This document shows, piece after piece, positions 5,375-12,809 of a stretch of 27,890 nt of DNA. Location of the stretch: contig CAZLDQ010000060.1 in NCBI GenBank assembly GCA_964558295.1, forward strand, positions 1 to 27,890, in the 5' to 3' direction. Position 1 is the stretch's first letter, and every line of letters starts with the position of its first letter. The stretch is from JBDKTH01 sp964558295. GTDB lineage: Bacteria > Planctomycetota > Planctomycetia > Pirellulales > Thermoguttaceae. The notes under the pieces were generated by a model that was given only the letters and a program-made list of their open reading frames with translations, had not been told where the DNA came from and searched no databases. A program made the translations under genes and the position numbers.

Positions 5375-8005
5375 CTACCGCCGGCATCGCTGCTGCAACT
5401 CCAGAAAGCGGGCCTTCAACTCCGGGCCGCCCAACTCAGGATAGAGGACTTCCAGTAACGCGATCATCTTCGCGGCCTGGTCGGGATTGCCGAGGCGGTA
5501 GTGCAAGTCGGCGACCTGGTACTTCGCACGGAACCAACGCGGGCTCTGCGGCTTGGATTTGGCTTCCAGGTCGCGCCAGCGAGCCAATGCCAGTTCCAAG
5601 GAAGGGCGATCTGTACGCGTCGAGAGCAACCGGGCGTAGGCTTCCTGAATCTCTCCGTCGCGTGGATAGGTTTTGGCTAACCACTCGTAGGCTTCCAAGG
5701 CTTCGTCGGTCCGGCCTGCATCGGCCAAGGCTTGGGCTTGCAGCCGGTCGAGCGTCGGCCGGCTCTCCGGGCTGAGTTGGTTTGCGTGCGGACGAAGCCG
5801 CTCGATGGCAACCAACTCCAGGCGGGCCAATTCACCGCGCACCTTGGCCGGAGCTGTGGACATCATCCGTTCCATCGCTATGAGCATCCCGAGTAATTGG
5901 TCGGGCGAACTGGCTGGGAGTTGCTTTAGCACGGTGGCCGCTTCGCCGTGTCGCCCCTGGCCGGCCAGCGAGAATGCGAGCAGCACCAGGGCGCTGGACT
6001 TCCACTCGGCCGGCGCGTCGGTCGCTCCGGCCAATGCGGCTTCGAGGAGCCGTTGGGCCCGGGCAAAATCGCCCGGCGTATAATAGAGCCGCAACCGGGC
6101 GGCGGCCAAGACGGCGTCGCGGGCCGTAGGGCTCCAACGTTCCGGCAGACGCCCCTGGGAGTCCACGATCAGGTGTTCGAACCAATCGGCGACGGCCGTG
6201 ACCTGTTCCTCGGTCGGTTGCCCCGCGGCTTGACGTTCCTCCAGCCCGTTTAAGCAGCAGCGCATCGTCGCTTCGACAACGCGCGCGTAGTGCGGATCGT
6301 CGGGCGTGATCGCCTGGTAGGTGGCCATCGCGCGCGTCCAAACGCGTTTTTGCTCCAAGAGTTGGCCCAGCCGCCAGCGTATGTCGTTGGCCGTCGGTGA
6401 CTCGGGCCAATGCGTGAGGAATTCTTGAAGCAGGGACTCGTACTGATCCAGTGCGTCGGGGGCTTGCTGCTTGACGAGTTGGGCGGCGTGGAAGATGGCC
6501 AGCCGGTAGGTTTCGGCCGCTTTGGGATGGGTGGGTATGGCCAAGGCGAGCTGGCGGTAGCGTCGCAGGGCTTCGGCGTGACGATTGCGCCCGTGCTCGA
6601 TCGTGGCGGCGATGTAGCCCAGTTCGAAGGCCCGATCGGGGTTCTCCTGTTGCGAAGCAATCGCCTGGGCCCGATCGTAGGCCGCCACCGCATCGTCAGG
6701 GCGACCGCTGCGGTAGGCGCTTTCGGCGGCGTGGATCTGCATGGCCAGGTCGCCGCCGTCGGCTGCGGCTTCCACACGTCCGGCCAGGAGCATTTCGGCG
6801 CGGCGAGTCCAATAGGGACCGTGCTGTTGTTCGATCAGGCGGAGCATCTTCATGGCTTTCGTACGCCACTCGGTGGCCGCTTGTTGGTCCTTGGCCTTTT
6901 CCGTGACCCGCCACGCCTCCAAAAACACCTCCAGCCACGCATAGTCCAAATCGGCCGAGGTGAGGTTGTCCAGTTGGCGTCCTTCGGTGAGTAGACCGAG
7001 GGCCTGGGGCAACTGGTCGGCGGCCAAGGCGAGCCGGAGCCGCTCGGCCCGGCCGCGGAGTTGAATGGCCGGCGGCGGTTGGTCGGCCATCAGGGCGTCG
7101 AGCTTGCGCTCGGCCGTGGTCTTGTCGGCCAGAAGCCGGTAGCAGACGATTTCATCCAAGCGGCTTTCCCAGGCGACCGGATGGGTCGGGTCGAGTTTGG
7201 CGAGTGGGTCGAGCAAGCGGACCGCCTGGGTTAGCGAGTTGGCCCGATCGGGGCTCTCGGCCGGGTAACACTGTCCTTGGTTACGCAAAGCCCGGGCGAG
7301 TTGATACTGGACGTTTGTCTGGAGGTTTAGCAGTTCGGCGGCGGTCAACTGGTCGCGCCCGGATTGTTGAACACGGGTGCGGACGGAGGTGTTCGCCTCG
7401 CGCAACAGCCGCTCGACCTCTTGGTGCAGTTTTCCGAGCTGGCGAATCGCCATGCGCAGACAATCCCGGGCTTGCGTGAGCAGAGCCACGTTGTCGCGAA
7501 GCACTTCGGCCTCTTGCCGGGACAACTCACCCCGAGCCATGAGGGCCAACGCCCCTTGGAAGCGGACCAGCGGCAGTCGTGGACTCTCGGGAGCCTGCTG
7601 GACGAACTGCTCAACGACTTGGGAGGCACGTTGCCAGAGCGGCTCGCGCTGATCGGGCGCCGAGTTGACGGCCTGTTCGGCCAGCGTGAGCGACAACTCG
7701 ATCGTCAGTTCCGCCCGGCCGGTGTCGCCAAGTTGCGGATCGCCGAGCCGATCCAGGCAGTACGTTACGGCCAGCTCGAAGAGCTTCCGGTCTCGCAGGC
7801 CGTCCACGAATCGGTGGTCGCTGGAACCGTCGGCGGCAAACGCCGACGTCGTCAACACCCCAATTGCCGCAAGAGCCAGCACCCCGCGTAGCGACCTGGC
7901 TTGCCCGGCGCATCCCCAAGCACCTCGCTTTTGCGCAGCTTTCTCGACCAACGCACACCACCCCGTTGGCTTGGGACTTCGGTACTCGCAGAACCACTGG
8001 CTCAT
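5375..8005 (-). CDS. Large exported TPR-repeat protein
   Basis: An 876-residue, Ala/Leu/Arg-rich protein built almost entirely of helical hairpin (tetratricopeptide-like) repeats, a scaffold for protein-protein contacts. Typical TPR stretches are 'AAESAYRSGRPDDAVAAYDR' in the middle and 'QALADAGRTDEALEAYEWL' near the C-terminus. A hydrophobic stretch 'GVLALAAIGVLTTSAFA' at about residues 41-57 looks like a signal peptide preceded by an unusually long 40-residue n-region. The start is ATG 8003-8005, which overlaps the TGA of the upstream exbD by one base (TGATG), so translation is probably coupled; this argues for this start despite the long n-region. It is the last gene of the ExbB-ExbD-ExbD-TPR run. 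The function is likely a periplasmic scaffold for the motor complex; no enzymatic domain is seen. Confidence 0.85.
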   Translation of the reverse strand: MSQWFCEYRSPKPTGWCALVEKAAQKRGAWGCAGQARSLRGVLALAAIGVLTTSAFAADGSSDHRFVDGLRDRKLFELAVTYCLDRLGDPQLGDTGRAELTIELSLTLAEQAVNSAPDQREPLWQRASQVVEQFVQQAPESPRLPLVRFQGALALMARGELSRQEAEVLRDNVALLTQARDCLRMAIRQLGKLHQEVERLLREANTSVRTRVQQSGRDQLTAAELLNLQTNVQYQLARALRNQGQCYPAESPDRANSLTQAVRLLDPLAKLDPTHPVAWESRLDEIVCYRLLADKTTAERKLDALMADQPPPAIQLRGRAERLRLALAADQLPQALGLLTEGRQLDNLTSADLDYAWLEVFLEAWRVTEKAKDQQAATEWRTKAMKMLRLIEQQHGPYWTRRAEMLLAGRVEAAADGGDLAMQIHAAESAYRSGRPDDAVAAYDRAQAIASQQENPDRAFELGYIAATIEHGRNRHAEALRRYRQLALAIPTHPKAAETYRLAIFHAAQLVKQQAPDALDQYESLLQEFLTHWPESPTANDIRWRLGQLLEQKRVWTRAMATYQAITPDDPHYARVVEATMRCCLNGLEERQAAGQPTEEQVTAVADWFEHLIVDSQGRLPERWSPTARDAVLAAARLRLYYTPGDFARAQRLLEAALAGATDAPAEWKSSALVLLAFSLAGQGRHGEAATVLKQLPASSPDQLLGMLIAMERMMSTAPAKVRGELARLELVAIERLRPHANQLSPESRPTLDRLQAQALADAGRTDEALEAYEWLAKTYPRDGEIQEAYARLLSTRTDRPSLELALARWRDLEAKSKPQSPRWFRAKYQVADLHYRLGNPDQAAKMIALLEVLYPELGGPELKARFLELQQRCRR

Positions 8006-8460
8006 CAGACTCCCGCTTCCGCTGATGCGGCGAATTGCACTTTTTCCAGTCCCAAATGCCGGCACAGATCATAGACATCGATCACATTTTCCAGGGGCAC
8101 TTGGCGGTCGATGTCGAGGATCACCGGGAGGTCAGGCTTCAGCTTGACCACCGCGGCGAGTACGGCCCGGACGTCGACGAGGCTCTGATACTGCCGTTTG
8201 TTGATCTCCCAGGCCACGCCCGGTTCGCGCCAGAGCAGCTTGACCACGATCTCGTCCAAGTCCTTGAGCAACGGATCGGCGGTGACCTCGGACGCCAACG
8301 CCCCGGGGAACGACAGGTTCGTCGGCAGAACCTCTTCGGACGGCTGAAAACTCGATGTGCAGATGAAGAAGATGATCAACAGGAAGATTACGTCGATCAT
8401 CGGCGTCATCGGCAATTCCAGGCTGCCGCGGGGACGGTGATTATATCCGGTGGAACGCAT
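8005..8460 (-). CDS. ExbD/TolR-family protein (second copy)
   Basis: A 151-residue inner-membrane protein of the ExbD/TolR family, part of proton-driven motor complexes with ExbB/TolQ. A short cytoplasmic N-terminus leads into one TM helix in 'MTPMIDVIFLLIIFFICTSS', with the essential proton-carrying Asp at about residue 23; a periplasmic domain follows. The ATG at 8458-8460 gives the usual ExbD N-terminus; a start at 8499 would read into the repeat at 8473-8575. The stop overlaps the next gene's ATG (TGATG). It is separated from the first exbD by 144 bases holding an inverted repeat. Two different ExbD proteins in one run are common in planctomycetes and suggest a mixed ExbD dimer. Confidence 0.93.
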   Translation of the reverse strand: MRSTGYNHRPRGSLELPMTPMIDVIFLLIIFFICTSSFQPSEEVLPTNLSFPGALASEVTADPLLKDLDEIVVKLLWREPGVAWEINKRQYQSLVDVRAVLAAVVKLKPDLPVILDIDRQVPLENVIDVYDLCRHLGLEKVQFAASAEAGV

Positions 8461-8472
8461 GGGGGAAACGCG

Positions 8473-8575
8473 GAATGATGAATGCAGAATGGCGAACACG
8501 AGAAACAGAGTCCGGCAACCAATCGTCGGACGGCGGTCCTCGGCCTTTCATTTCGCATTCTGCATTCTGCATTCT
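8473..8575. repeat. Inverted heptad arrays (GAATGCA type) between two exbD genes
   Basis: Left arm 8473-8493 is GAATGAT, GAATGCA, GAATGGC. Right arm 8555-8575 is three perfect GCATTCT units. The arms pair over about 22 bases with two mismatches and one bulge. Inside the 61-base loop a small stem, GTCCG (8510-8514) with CGGAC (8527-8531), forms an apical hairpin. It lies inside an operon, so it should be transcribed. Confidence 0.85.
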
Positions 8576-8604
8576 ACACACCTTCCTGATTCTGCATTCC
8601 TTCC

Positions 8605-9036
8605 TTATTCACTCTCGACGGCGAATGTCACTTTCCAGACGCCGGCGCGGGCACAGGCGACCATGATGGGTTCGATCAGGGCGAAGGGGGCTTTGCGATG
8701 GGAGCGGATGCGGACTTCCAGGCGGCGCCCGGCCTTCTGGCTTTCGTAGCCAATGAGCCGGGTCAGTTCGGCGGTACTCATCCGCTTGCCGGAGACCATG
8801 ATCCGGCCCTCGGGGGCTTCGTCGGGCAAGACGTTGACCACCACGCGGCGGATGTCCTCGTCGTCAGTGGTTCGTTGGCCGGTGGCCGCTTTGGGTAAAT
8901 CGAGCTCCAGTTGCGTTTCCTGCTGGGCCAAGTGGCTGGCTACCAGGAAGAAGATGATCAACTGGAACACAACGTCGATCATCGGCGTCATGTCGAAGCC
9001 GAACGAGCCACGCGATGCGTACTGCGGGACACGCAT
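8605..9036 (-). CDS. ExbD/TolR-family protein (first copy)
   Basis: A 143-residue ExbD/TolR-type membrane protein. The single TM helix is 'MTPMIDVVFQLIIFFLVASH', with the motor Asp at residue 21; the periplasmic part includes 'VVVNVLPDEAPEGRIMVSGK', typical of ExbD strands. The ATG at 9034-9036 overlaps the TGA of exbB by one base (TGATG), so the pair is translationally coupled, and ExbB and this ExbD are expected partners. The TAA stop at 8605-8607 borders the repeat-filled spacer before the second exbD. The two ExbD proteins share the TM segment but diverge afterwards, so they are not a recent duplication. Confidence 0.94.
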   Translation of the reverse strand: MRVPQYASRGSFGFDMTPMIDVVFQLIIFFLVASHLAQQETQLELDLPKAATGQRTTDDEDIRRVVVNVLPDEAPEGRIMVSGKRMSTAELTRLIGYESQKAGRRLEVRIRSHRKAPFALIEPIMVACARAGVWKVTFAVESE

Positions 9037-9890
9037 CAGAGGGAACCTCCCGGGGGTGGCGGGGGAACCGCGCTGCGCGGCTGGGTCGTGCGACGACGTT
9101 TCAGGGGAAGGAACACATGCTCGGCCACGCGCGCGGCGGTGGCCGTCATCTGGTCCAACCGGTTGCGGAACACGGCAAATGCGGCCAACGCCGGAATGGC
9201 CACGATCAGCCCTTCGACCGTGGTGACCAGGGCTAGGTAGATCCCTTGGGCCAGATCGGCCGCCCGGGCGGCGCCTTGCGTAGCGGCCACCTCACGGAAG
9301 GCCATCACCATGCCGATCACCGTGCCCAAGAGGCCGAGCATCGGGGCCAGGCCGCCGATCACGGAGAGATACTCGATCTTGCGGAAGAGCCTCGCCGACT
9401 GTTCGGCCAGAGCGTCTTCGAGGGCCTTTTCGATGGCGGCCCAGCCGCCGTCGAGTTCCGCCAATCCGGCCTCCAACACGTAGGCCAAAAGGCTCGGCTG
9501 TTGCCGGCAGACGTCTTGGGCTTGCCCCACGCGGCCGGCGGCCAGAAGATCACGCACCTGTTCGGCCAGTCCCGGGGGCATCAGTACGGTGGCGCGGATC
9601 GTCATCAAGTGTTCAATCACCAAGGCGACGGCGCCGATCGAGAGGAAGATAATCAGGAAGCCGACCCAGCCGCTGGCCAGGACGAGGTCCCAGAAACCGT
9701 CCTGGCCCCGGGCGGAGTCGGACGCGGGAGGCGTCTCGGGCATGGCACTCGGCATGGCCGGCATTCCCGGAGCGGCTGGCGTTTGGAACCCCGTGGCGGG
9801 CGAGGCCGGCGGTTGTGCGGGCACCCACCGCGCGAGCCCCATGGCTAGCAGGAGGACGACGAGTAGACAAAGCAGTTCGATCCGTCGCAA
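9036..9890 (-). CDS. ExbB/TolQ/MotA-family proton channel protein
   Basis: A 284-residue ExbB-type protein, the proton-conducting ring partner of ExbD. Residues 1-26 are a hydrophobic leader ending near 'RWVPAQ', followed by a Pro/Ala/Met-rich linker to ~60, an N-terminal extension common in planctomycete ExbB. TM helices are near 70-96 ('SGWVGFLIIFLSIGAVALVI'), 175-200 ('GGLAPMLGLLGTVIGMVMAF') and 217-245. The start is TTG 9888-9890 with AAGGA (complement at 9899-9903) eight bases upstream. Its stop overlaps exbD. The 108-base spacer to the upstream TPR gene contains the TTCAGGG-type hairpin. No TonB gene is visible, so it is more likely a Tol- or gliding-like motor than a TonB energiser. 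Confidence 0.93.
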   Translation of the reverse strand: MRRIELLCLLVVLLLAMGLARWVPAQPPASPATGFQTPAAPGMPAMPSAMPETPPASDSARGQDGFWDLVLASGWVGFLIIFLSIGAVALVIEHLMTIRATVLMPPGLAEQVRDLLAAGRVGQAQDVCRQQPSLLAYVLEAGLAELDGGWAAIEKALEDALAEQSARLFRKIEYLSVIGGLAPMLGLLGTVIGMVMAFREVAATQGAARAADLAQGIYLALVTTVEGLIVAIPALAAFAVFRNRLDQMTATAARVAEHVFLPLKRRRTTQPRSAVPPPPPGGSL

Positions 9891-9925
9891 TGTGGTGATC
9901 CTTGTTCGAGCAGGACTACGTGGTT

Positions 9926-9982
9926 GGTTCAGGGTTCAGGGGGCTGGGGAGCCGTTCGTGCCAGGATTCTGAACCCTGAACC
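9926..9982. repeat. Inverted heptad arrays (GGTTCAG type), perfect 14-bp arms
   Basis: GGTTCAG twice (9926-9939) faces CTGAACC twice (9969-9982), a perfect 14-bp inverted repeat. The loop contains a small stem, GGCT-GGGG-AGCC (9942-9953). A short T-run (CTTTT) follows on the plus strand only, while the neighbouring genes are on the minus strand, so it is not a good terminator for them. Same word as the array at 1-40. Confidence 0.9.
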
Positions 9983-9998
9983 CTTTTGATTGGCTTCT

Positions 9999-11030
9999 TC
10001 ATTCGACGCTCTTTTGTAGTTCTTCGAGGCGTTGGCGGGCTTCGGCGGCCGGGCGGGTGTTGGGATACGTTTGTGTCAATTCCGCGTAGAGGGTCGCGGC
10101 CTGGCGCACGCGGCCCAGACGCTCCAAGGCCTGGCCTGCGTCTTGCAGCGCACGCATCGTCAAGAGTCGGTGTTGGGGGTAGAGAATCGGTAACCGCATC
10201 CAAGCCAGTGCCGCTTGCTCATACTGTTGGTGTTGGGCCCAGCCCTGACCGAGTACGTAAGAGGGCCCCGCTCGAAGCGGCTCGGGCATCTGGTCGATGA
10301 GCCGGCTCCAGGTTTTCAACTGGTCGACATCGGCCGTCACGGTCAGGACACGCCAGGTTTGCGCCAGGGCCAGCCGAGCGACGCGTGGGTCATGGGCCGT
10401 GGTCAACTGCTTGAGGCGTGTCAGGGCGCCGGGGCCCGCGCTGGTCGGCAACAAGTGACTGGCCCCCAGGAGCACGGCGGCCGGCAGGTCTTCCCGGGCG
10501 ATCCACTGCTGGGCCGCTTGCTCCAAATCGTGCGGCAGTTCGCTGGGAATCCAGGCCAAAGGGATGCAGTCGAAGTAGATCGTCGCGGGGTCGCTGCGCA
10601 CCAGGACCAGGAATTCTTCACCGGCCGGAGCCCAGCGTTCCAAGGCCTGCTGGCACCAGACGATCTGCGCCGTGATCTGGCGGCGGACCCACGCGCGGGA
10701 CTCGCCATTGCGAGCCTGAAGGTAGAGTGCTAAGGCGGATTGGAATTCGCCTTTGGCGAACAGTTGATCGGCTTCGACCTGGGGGCGGCTGTAGTTGGTC
10801 TCGACGTGCAGGACTTGCTCGGCGGGGATGGTGCGGGGCACCCCGCCAGTCAGTTCAATGCTCAGGCCTTCCCCGGTGTAGTCAAGGATGCGGCCGGTGA
10901 GTCTCTGGTGACCTTGAGGATTTGTCGTGCTGGAGATGGAGACGATGTCTTGGGCGGCCGCCGGCAGATTGACGAGCGCCGCGAAGAGGGCAAGCGCGAT
11001 TCGTATCTGTTTTCGTCGTGGGGAACGCAT
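9999..11030 (-). CDS. Exported TPR-repeat protein
   Basis: A 343-residue exported protein. A signal peptide covers residues 1-27 ('RIALALFAALVNLPAAAQ'). Residues ~30-75 look like a small beta domain ('LTGRILDYTGEGLSIELTGG') often found at the start of such planctomycete proteins. The rest is TPR-like helical repeat, clearest as 'ADQLFAKGEFQSALALYLQA' and the C-terminal 'ERLGRVRQAATLYAELTQTY'. The ATG at 11028-11030 lies three bases after the VWA stop, so the two are coupled. The gene lies between the VWA protein and ExbB, and I infer that it is a periplasmic adaptor of the same complex. No catalytic motif is visible. Confidence 0.85.
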   Translation of the reverse strand: MRSPRRKQIRIALALFAALVNLPAAAQDIVSISSTTNPQGHQRLTGRILDYTGEGLSIELTGGVPRTIPAEQVLHVETNYSRPQVEADQLFAKGEFQSALALYLQARNGESRAWVRRQITAQIVWCQQALERWAPAGEEFLVLVRSDPATIYFDCIPLAWIPSELPHDLEQAAQQWIAREDLPAAVLLGASHLLPTSAGPGALTRLKQLTTAHDPRVARLALAQTWRVLTVTADVDQLKTWSRLIDQMPEPLRAGPSYVLGQGWAQHQQYEQAALAWMRLPILYPQHRLLTMRALQDAGQALERLGRVRQAATLYAELTQTYPNTRPAAEARQRLEELQKSVE

Positions 11031-11033
11031 TGG

Positions 11034-12068
11034 CTATCTGGCGGTGGAGGACTTCGTGATATCGACGTAGGCGTATTGGCCGTTGTTTTGGAGGGCGAGT
11101 TTTTCGAGGAAGCTCATTCCCGACTGCTTGGGGCCCAGGCCGAACTCGATAGCGTTGATCGTGATTCCGTTGGCCCGGCGGTGGATGTCTTCGAGCTGCC
11201 GGGCGCTGAGCCGTGGCTCGTCGGCGTCGGTGAAGAAGAAGATCACGTCGGGCTGGAGCGTGATGGCCAGTTTCAGGGCGTCGTCATGCCGCGTGCCGCC
11301 GTCCGGGGTGATCGAGCCGATGAACCGGCGGGCTCGTTCTTTGTTCTCTGGAGTGCCGAAGGCGAGACGTCCGGCGGCGCCGCTCGGGTTGAAGACGGCT
11401 GGACGCTCGTTGTAGAAGATGATCTGGAATTGATGGACGGTGTCGAGATCTTGGAGACTGCGGAGCAGTTCGGCCTTGGCCATGGCCAACGCGCTGCGAC
11501 CTGGGCCGCCGGTGCTGCCGGAGCGATCGAAGACGTAGACGAACTTGCTTCCTTCGCCGACGGTGCCAAACACGCTGGTGCGGGTCTGGCCGGGGCCAAG
11601 GCCGCCGCGTCCAGGACGCGCCCCTCCCCCGCCGGCCGCTCCCTGCGTGGCATCCATGGCCGTGCCGACGCCGCCGCCTTGGAGAACGCCCGGGCCGATG
11701 AGAGGCTGAGCCGAGGGGAGCACGTTGGTTGGATCGCTTGGGGGCGAATCGTCCAGGGTTTGGTCGAGATTCACCGTTGTGGCAGTGTGCGCGCCGGCTG
11801 TCGCGTTCGTCTCGACGGCTTGCGGGGAGTTGTCGTTGCCGCTTTCTCCCGTGAAAAAGTCCCCCTCCTCGCCTTGGTGCTTCAAGACGATCCCCACTTC
11901 TGCGGTCCGCTCGGAGAGATTTCCATGTGCTCCCCCCGAGGTGAACATTTGGGCGAGGAAGAGAAAGAGCCCCAGATGGAAGATCAGCGACAGGAACCAA
12001 CTGGGCATCGTCCACCGCCGTGGATCGAGGTTTTCCCAGAGCTGGCGGGTCGACTGAAGCCGGAGCAC
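11034..12068 (-). CDS. Membrane-anchored VWA-domain protein
   Basis: A 344-residue protein with one N-terminal TM helix (about residues 22-41, 'PSWFLSLIFHLGLFLFLAQM'), a Gly/Asn/Pro-rich flexible linker to ~165, and a von Willebrand factor A domain (~173-340). The metal-binding DxSxS is D181-S183-S185 in 'YVFDRSGSTGG', and the later 'TPDGGTRHDDAL' and 'DVIFFFTDADEP' fit the other MIDAS loops. VWA domains bind protein partners through a divalent cation. The start is GTG 12066-12068; an alternative ATG at 12008 would begin just at the TM helix. It is the first gene of the VWA-TPR-ExbB-ExbD-ExbD-TPR run and diverges from def. Confidence 0.88.
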   Translation of the reverse strand: MLRLQSTRQLWENLDPRRWTMPSWFLSLIFHLGLFLFLAQMFTSGGAHGNLSERTAEVGIVLKHQGEEGDFFTGESGNDNSPQAVETNATAGAHTATTVNLDQTLDDSPPSDPTNVLPSAQPLIGPGVLQGGGVGTAMDATQGAAGGGGARPGRGGLGPGQTRTSVFGTVGEGSKFVYVFDRSGSTGGPGRSALAMAKAELLRSLQDLDTVHQFQIIFYNERPAVFNPSGAAGRLAFGTPENKERARRFIGSITPDGGTRHDDALKLAITLQPDVIFFFTDADEPRLSARQLEDIHRRANGITINAIEFGLGPKQSGMSFLEKLALQNNGQYAYVDITKSSTAR

Positions 12069-12192
12069 GGAGAGAAGCTCCCAAAATACTAGCGGCGAAA
12101 GTAGTTACGGCAGATGCGCGGATTGTAGAGTCGCGTGTCGGATGAGTCAACGCGAGAAGCCTGGCAGGGTCGCTCTTGCGATGTGTCCTGAG

Positions 12193-12198
12193 TATAAT
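12193..12198 (+). promoter_or_regulatory. Candidate -10 element for def
   Basis: A perfect TATAAT lies 24 bases before the def start codon. No convincing -35 is found at 16-18 bases upstream (TTGCGA at 12176 is too close), so the promoter call is tentative. Confidence 0.4.
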
Positions 12199-12221
12199 AA
12201 GAAGCTAAACCTCGGAGTGAA

Positions 12222-12809
12222 ATGACCGTGCATATTATCAAATATCCCCATCCTACCCTGCGTCACAAGTCGAAGCCGTTGCGCCGTGTGGACAGTGAAC
12301 TGCGCAAGATCGTCCGCGAGATGTTCGAGTTGATGTACGAGCATGAAGGCGTGGGGTTGGCCGCCAATCAGGTGGATCTTCCGTACCGGTTGTTCATTCT
12401 CAATCTGACGGCCGATCCGGCGGCAAAGGATGAAGAGCACGTCTTTATCAATCCGATCCTTTCCCAACGCAAGGGGTCAGTGGAAGACAAAGAGGGGTGT
12501 CTGAGCTTTCCGGAGATTTTTGCCCCGGTGCGCCGGGCGGAGAAGGTGGTTTTGGCCGCCTACACGTTGGAGGGGAAAGAGATCGCCTATGAATTGGACG
12601 GGTTCTTTGCCCGGGCGGTCCAACACGAGTCGGACCATCTCGACGGGGTCGTCTTTATCGACCGCCTGACGCCGAGTCATCTGCTAGCAGTCCGTGACGA
12701 CTTGGCTGCCCTGGAACGGGAGTTTCTCTTCAGCCGCGAGCATGGCATGATCGAGGACGACCAGCAGATTGCCGCACGCCTGAGCCAGTTGGAAGCGGCG
12801 CGGACCTAG
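12222..12809 (+). CDS. def: Peptide deformylase
   Basis: Removes the formyl group from the N-terminal Met of new proteins in the cytoplasm; essential in most bacteria. All three catalytic motifs are present: GVGLAANQ (43-50), EGCLS (91-95, the metal ligand Cys93) and HESDH (135-139, metal ligands His135 and His139 with catalytic Glu136). Length is 195 residues, within the normal range. ATG 12222 follows GGAG (12214-12217) with a short four-base spacing. The usual partner fmt is not next to it. It ends with TAG at 12807-12809, exactly where the opposing antiporter gene ends. Confidence 0.97.
   Translation: MTVHIIKYPHPTLRHKSKPLRRVDSELRKIVREMFELMYEHEGVGLAANQVDLPYRLFILNLTADPAAKDEEHVFINPILSQRKGSVEDKEGCLSFPEIFAPVRRAEKVVLAAYTLEGKEIAYELDGFFARAVQHESDHLDGVVFIDRLTPSHLLAVRDDLAALEREFLFSREHGMIEDDQQIAARLSQLEAART

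Noticed and set aside
5287..5775. Plus-strand open frame across the convergent gene ends
   Set aside because: Arg/Gly/Pro-rich antisense shadow of the large TPR gene, with no ribosome site.
9926..9982. Rho-independent terminator
   Set aside because: The T-run is on the plus strand, but both neighbouring genes are on the minus strand and in one operon.
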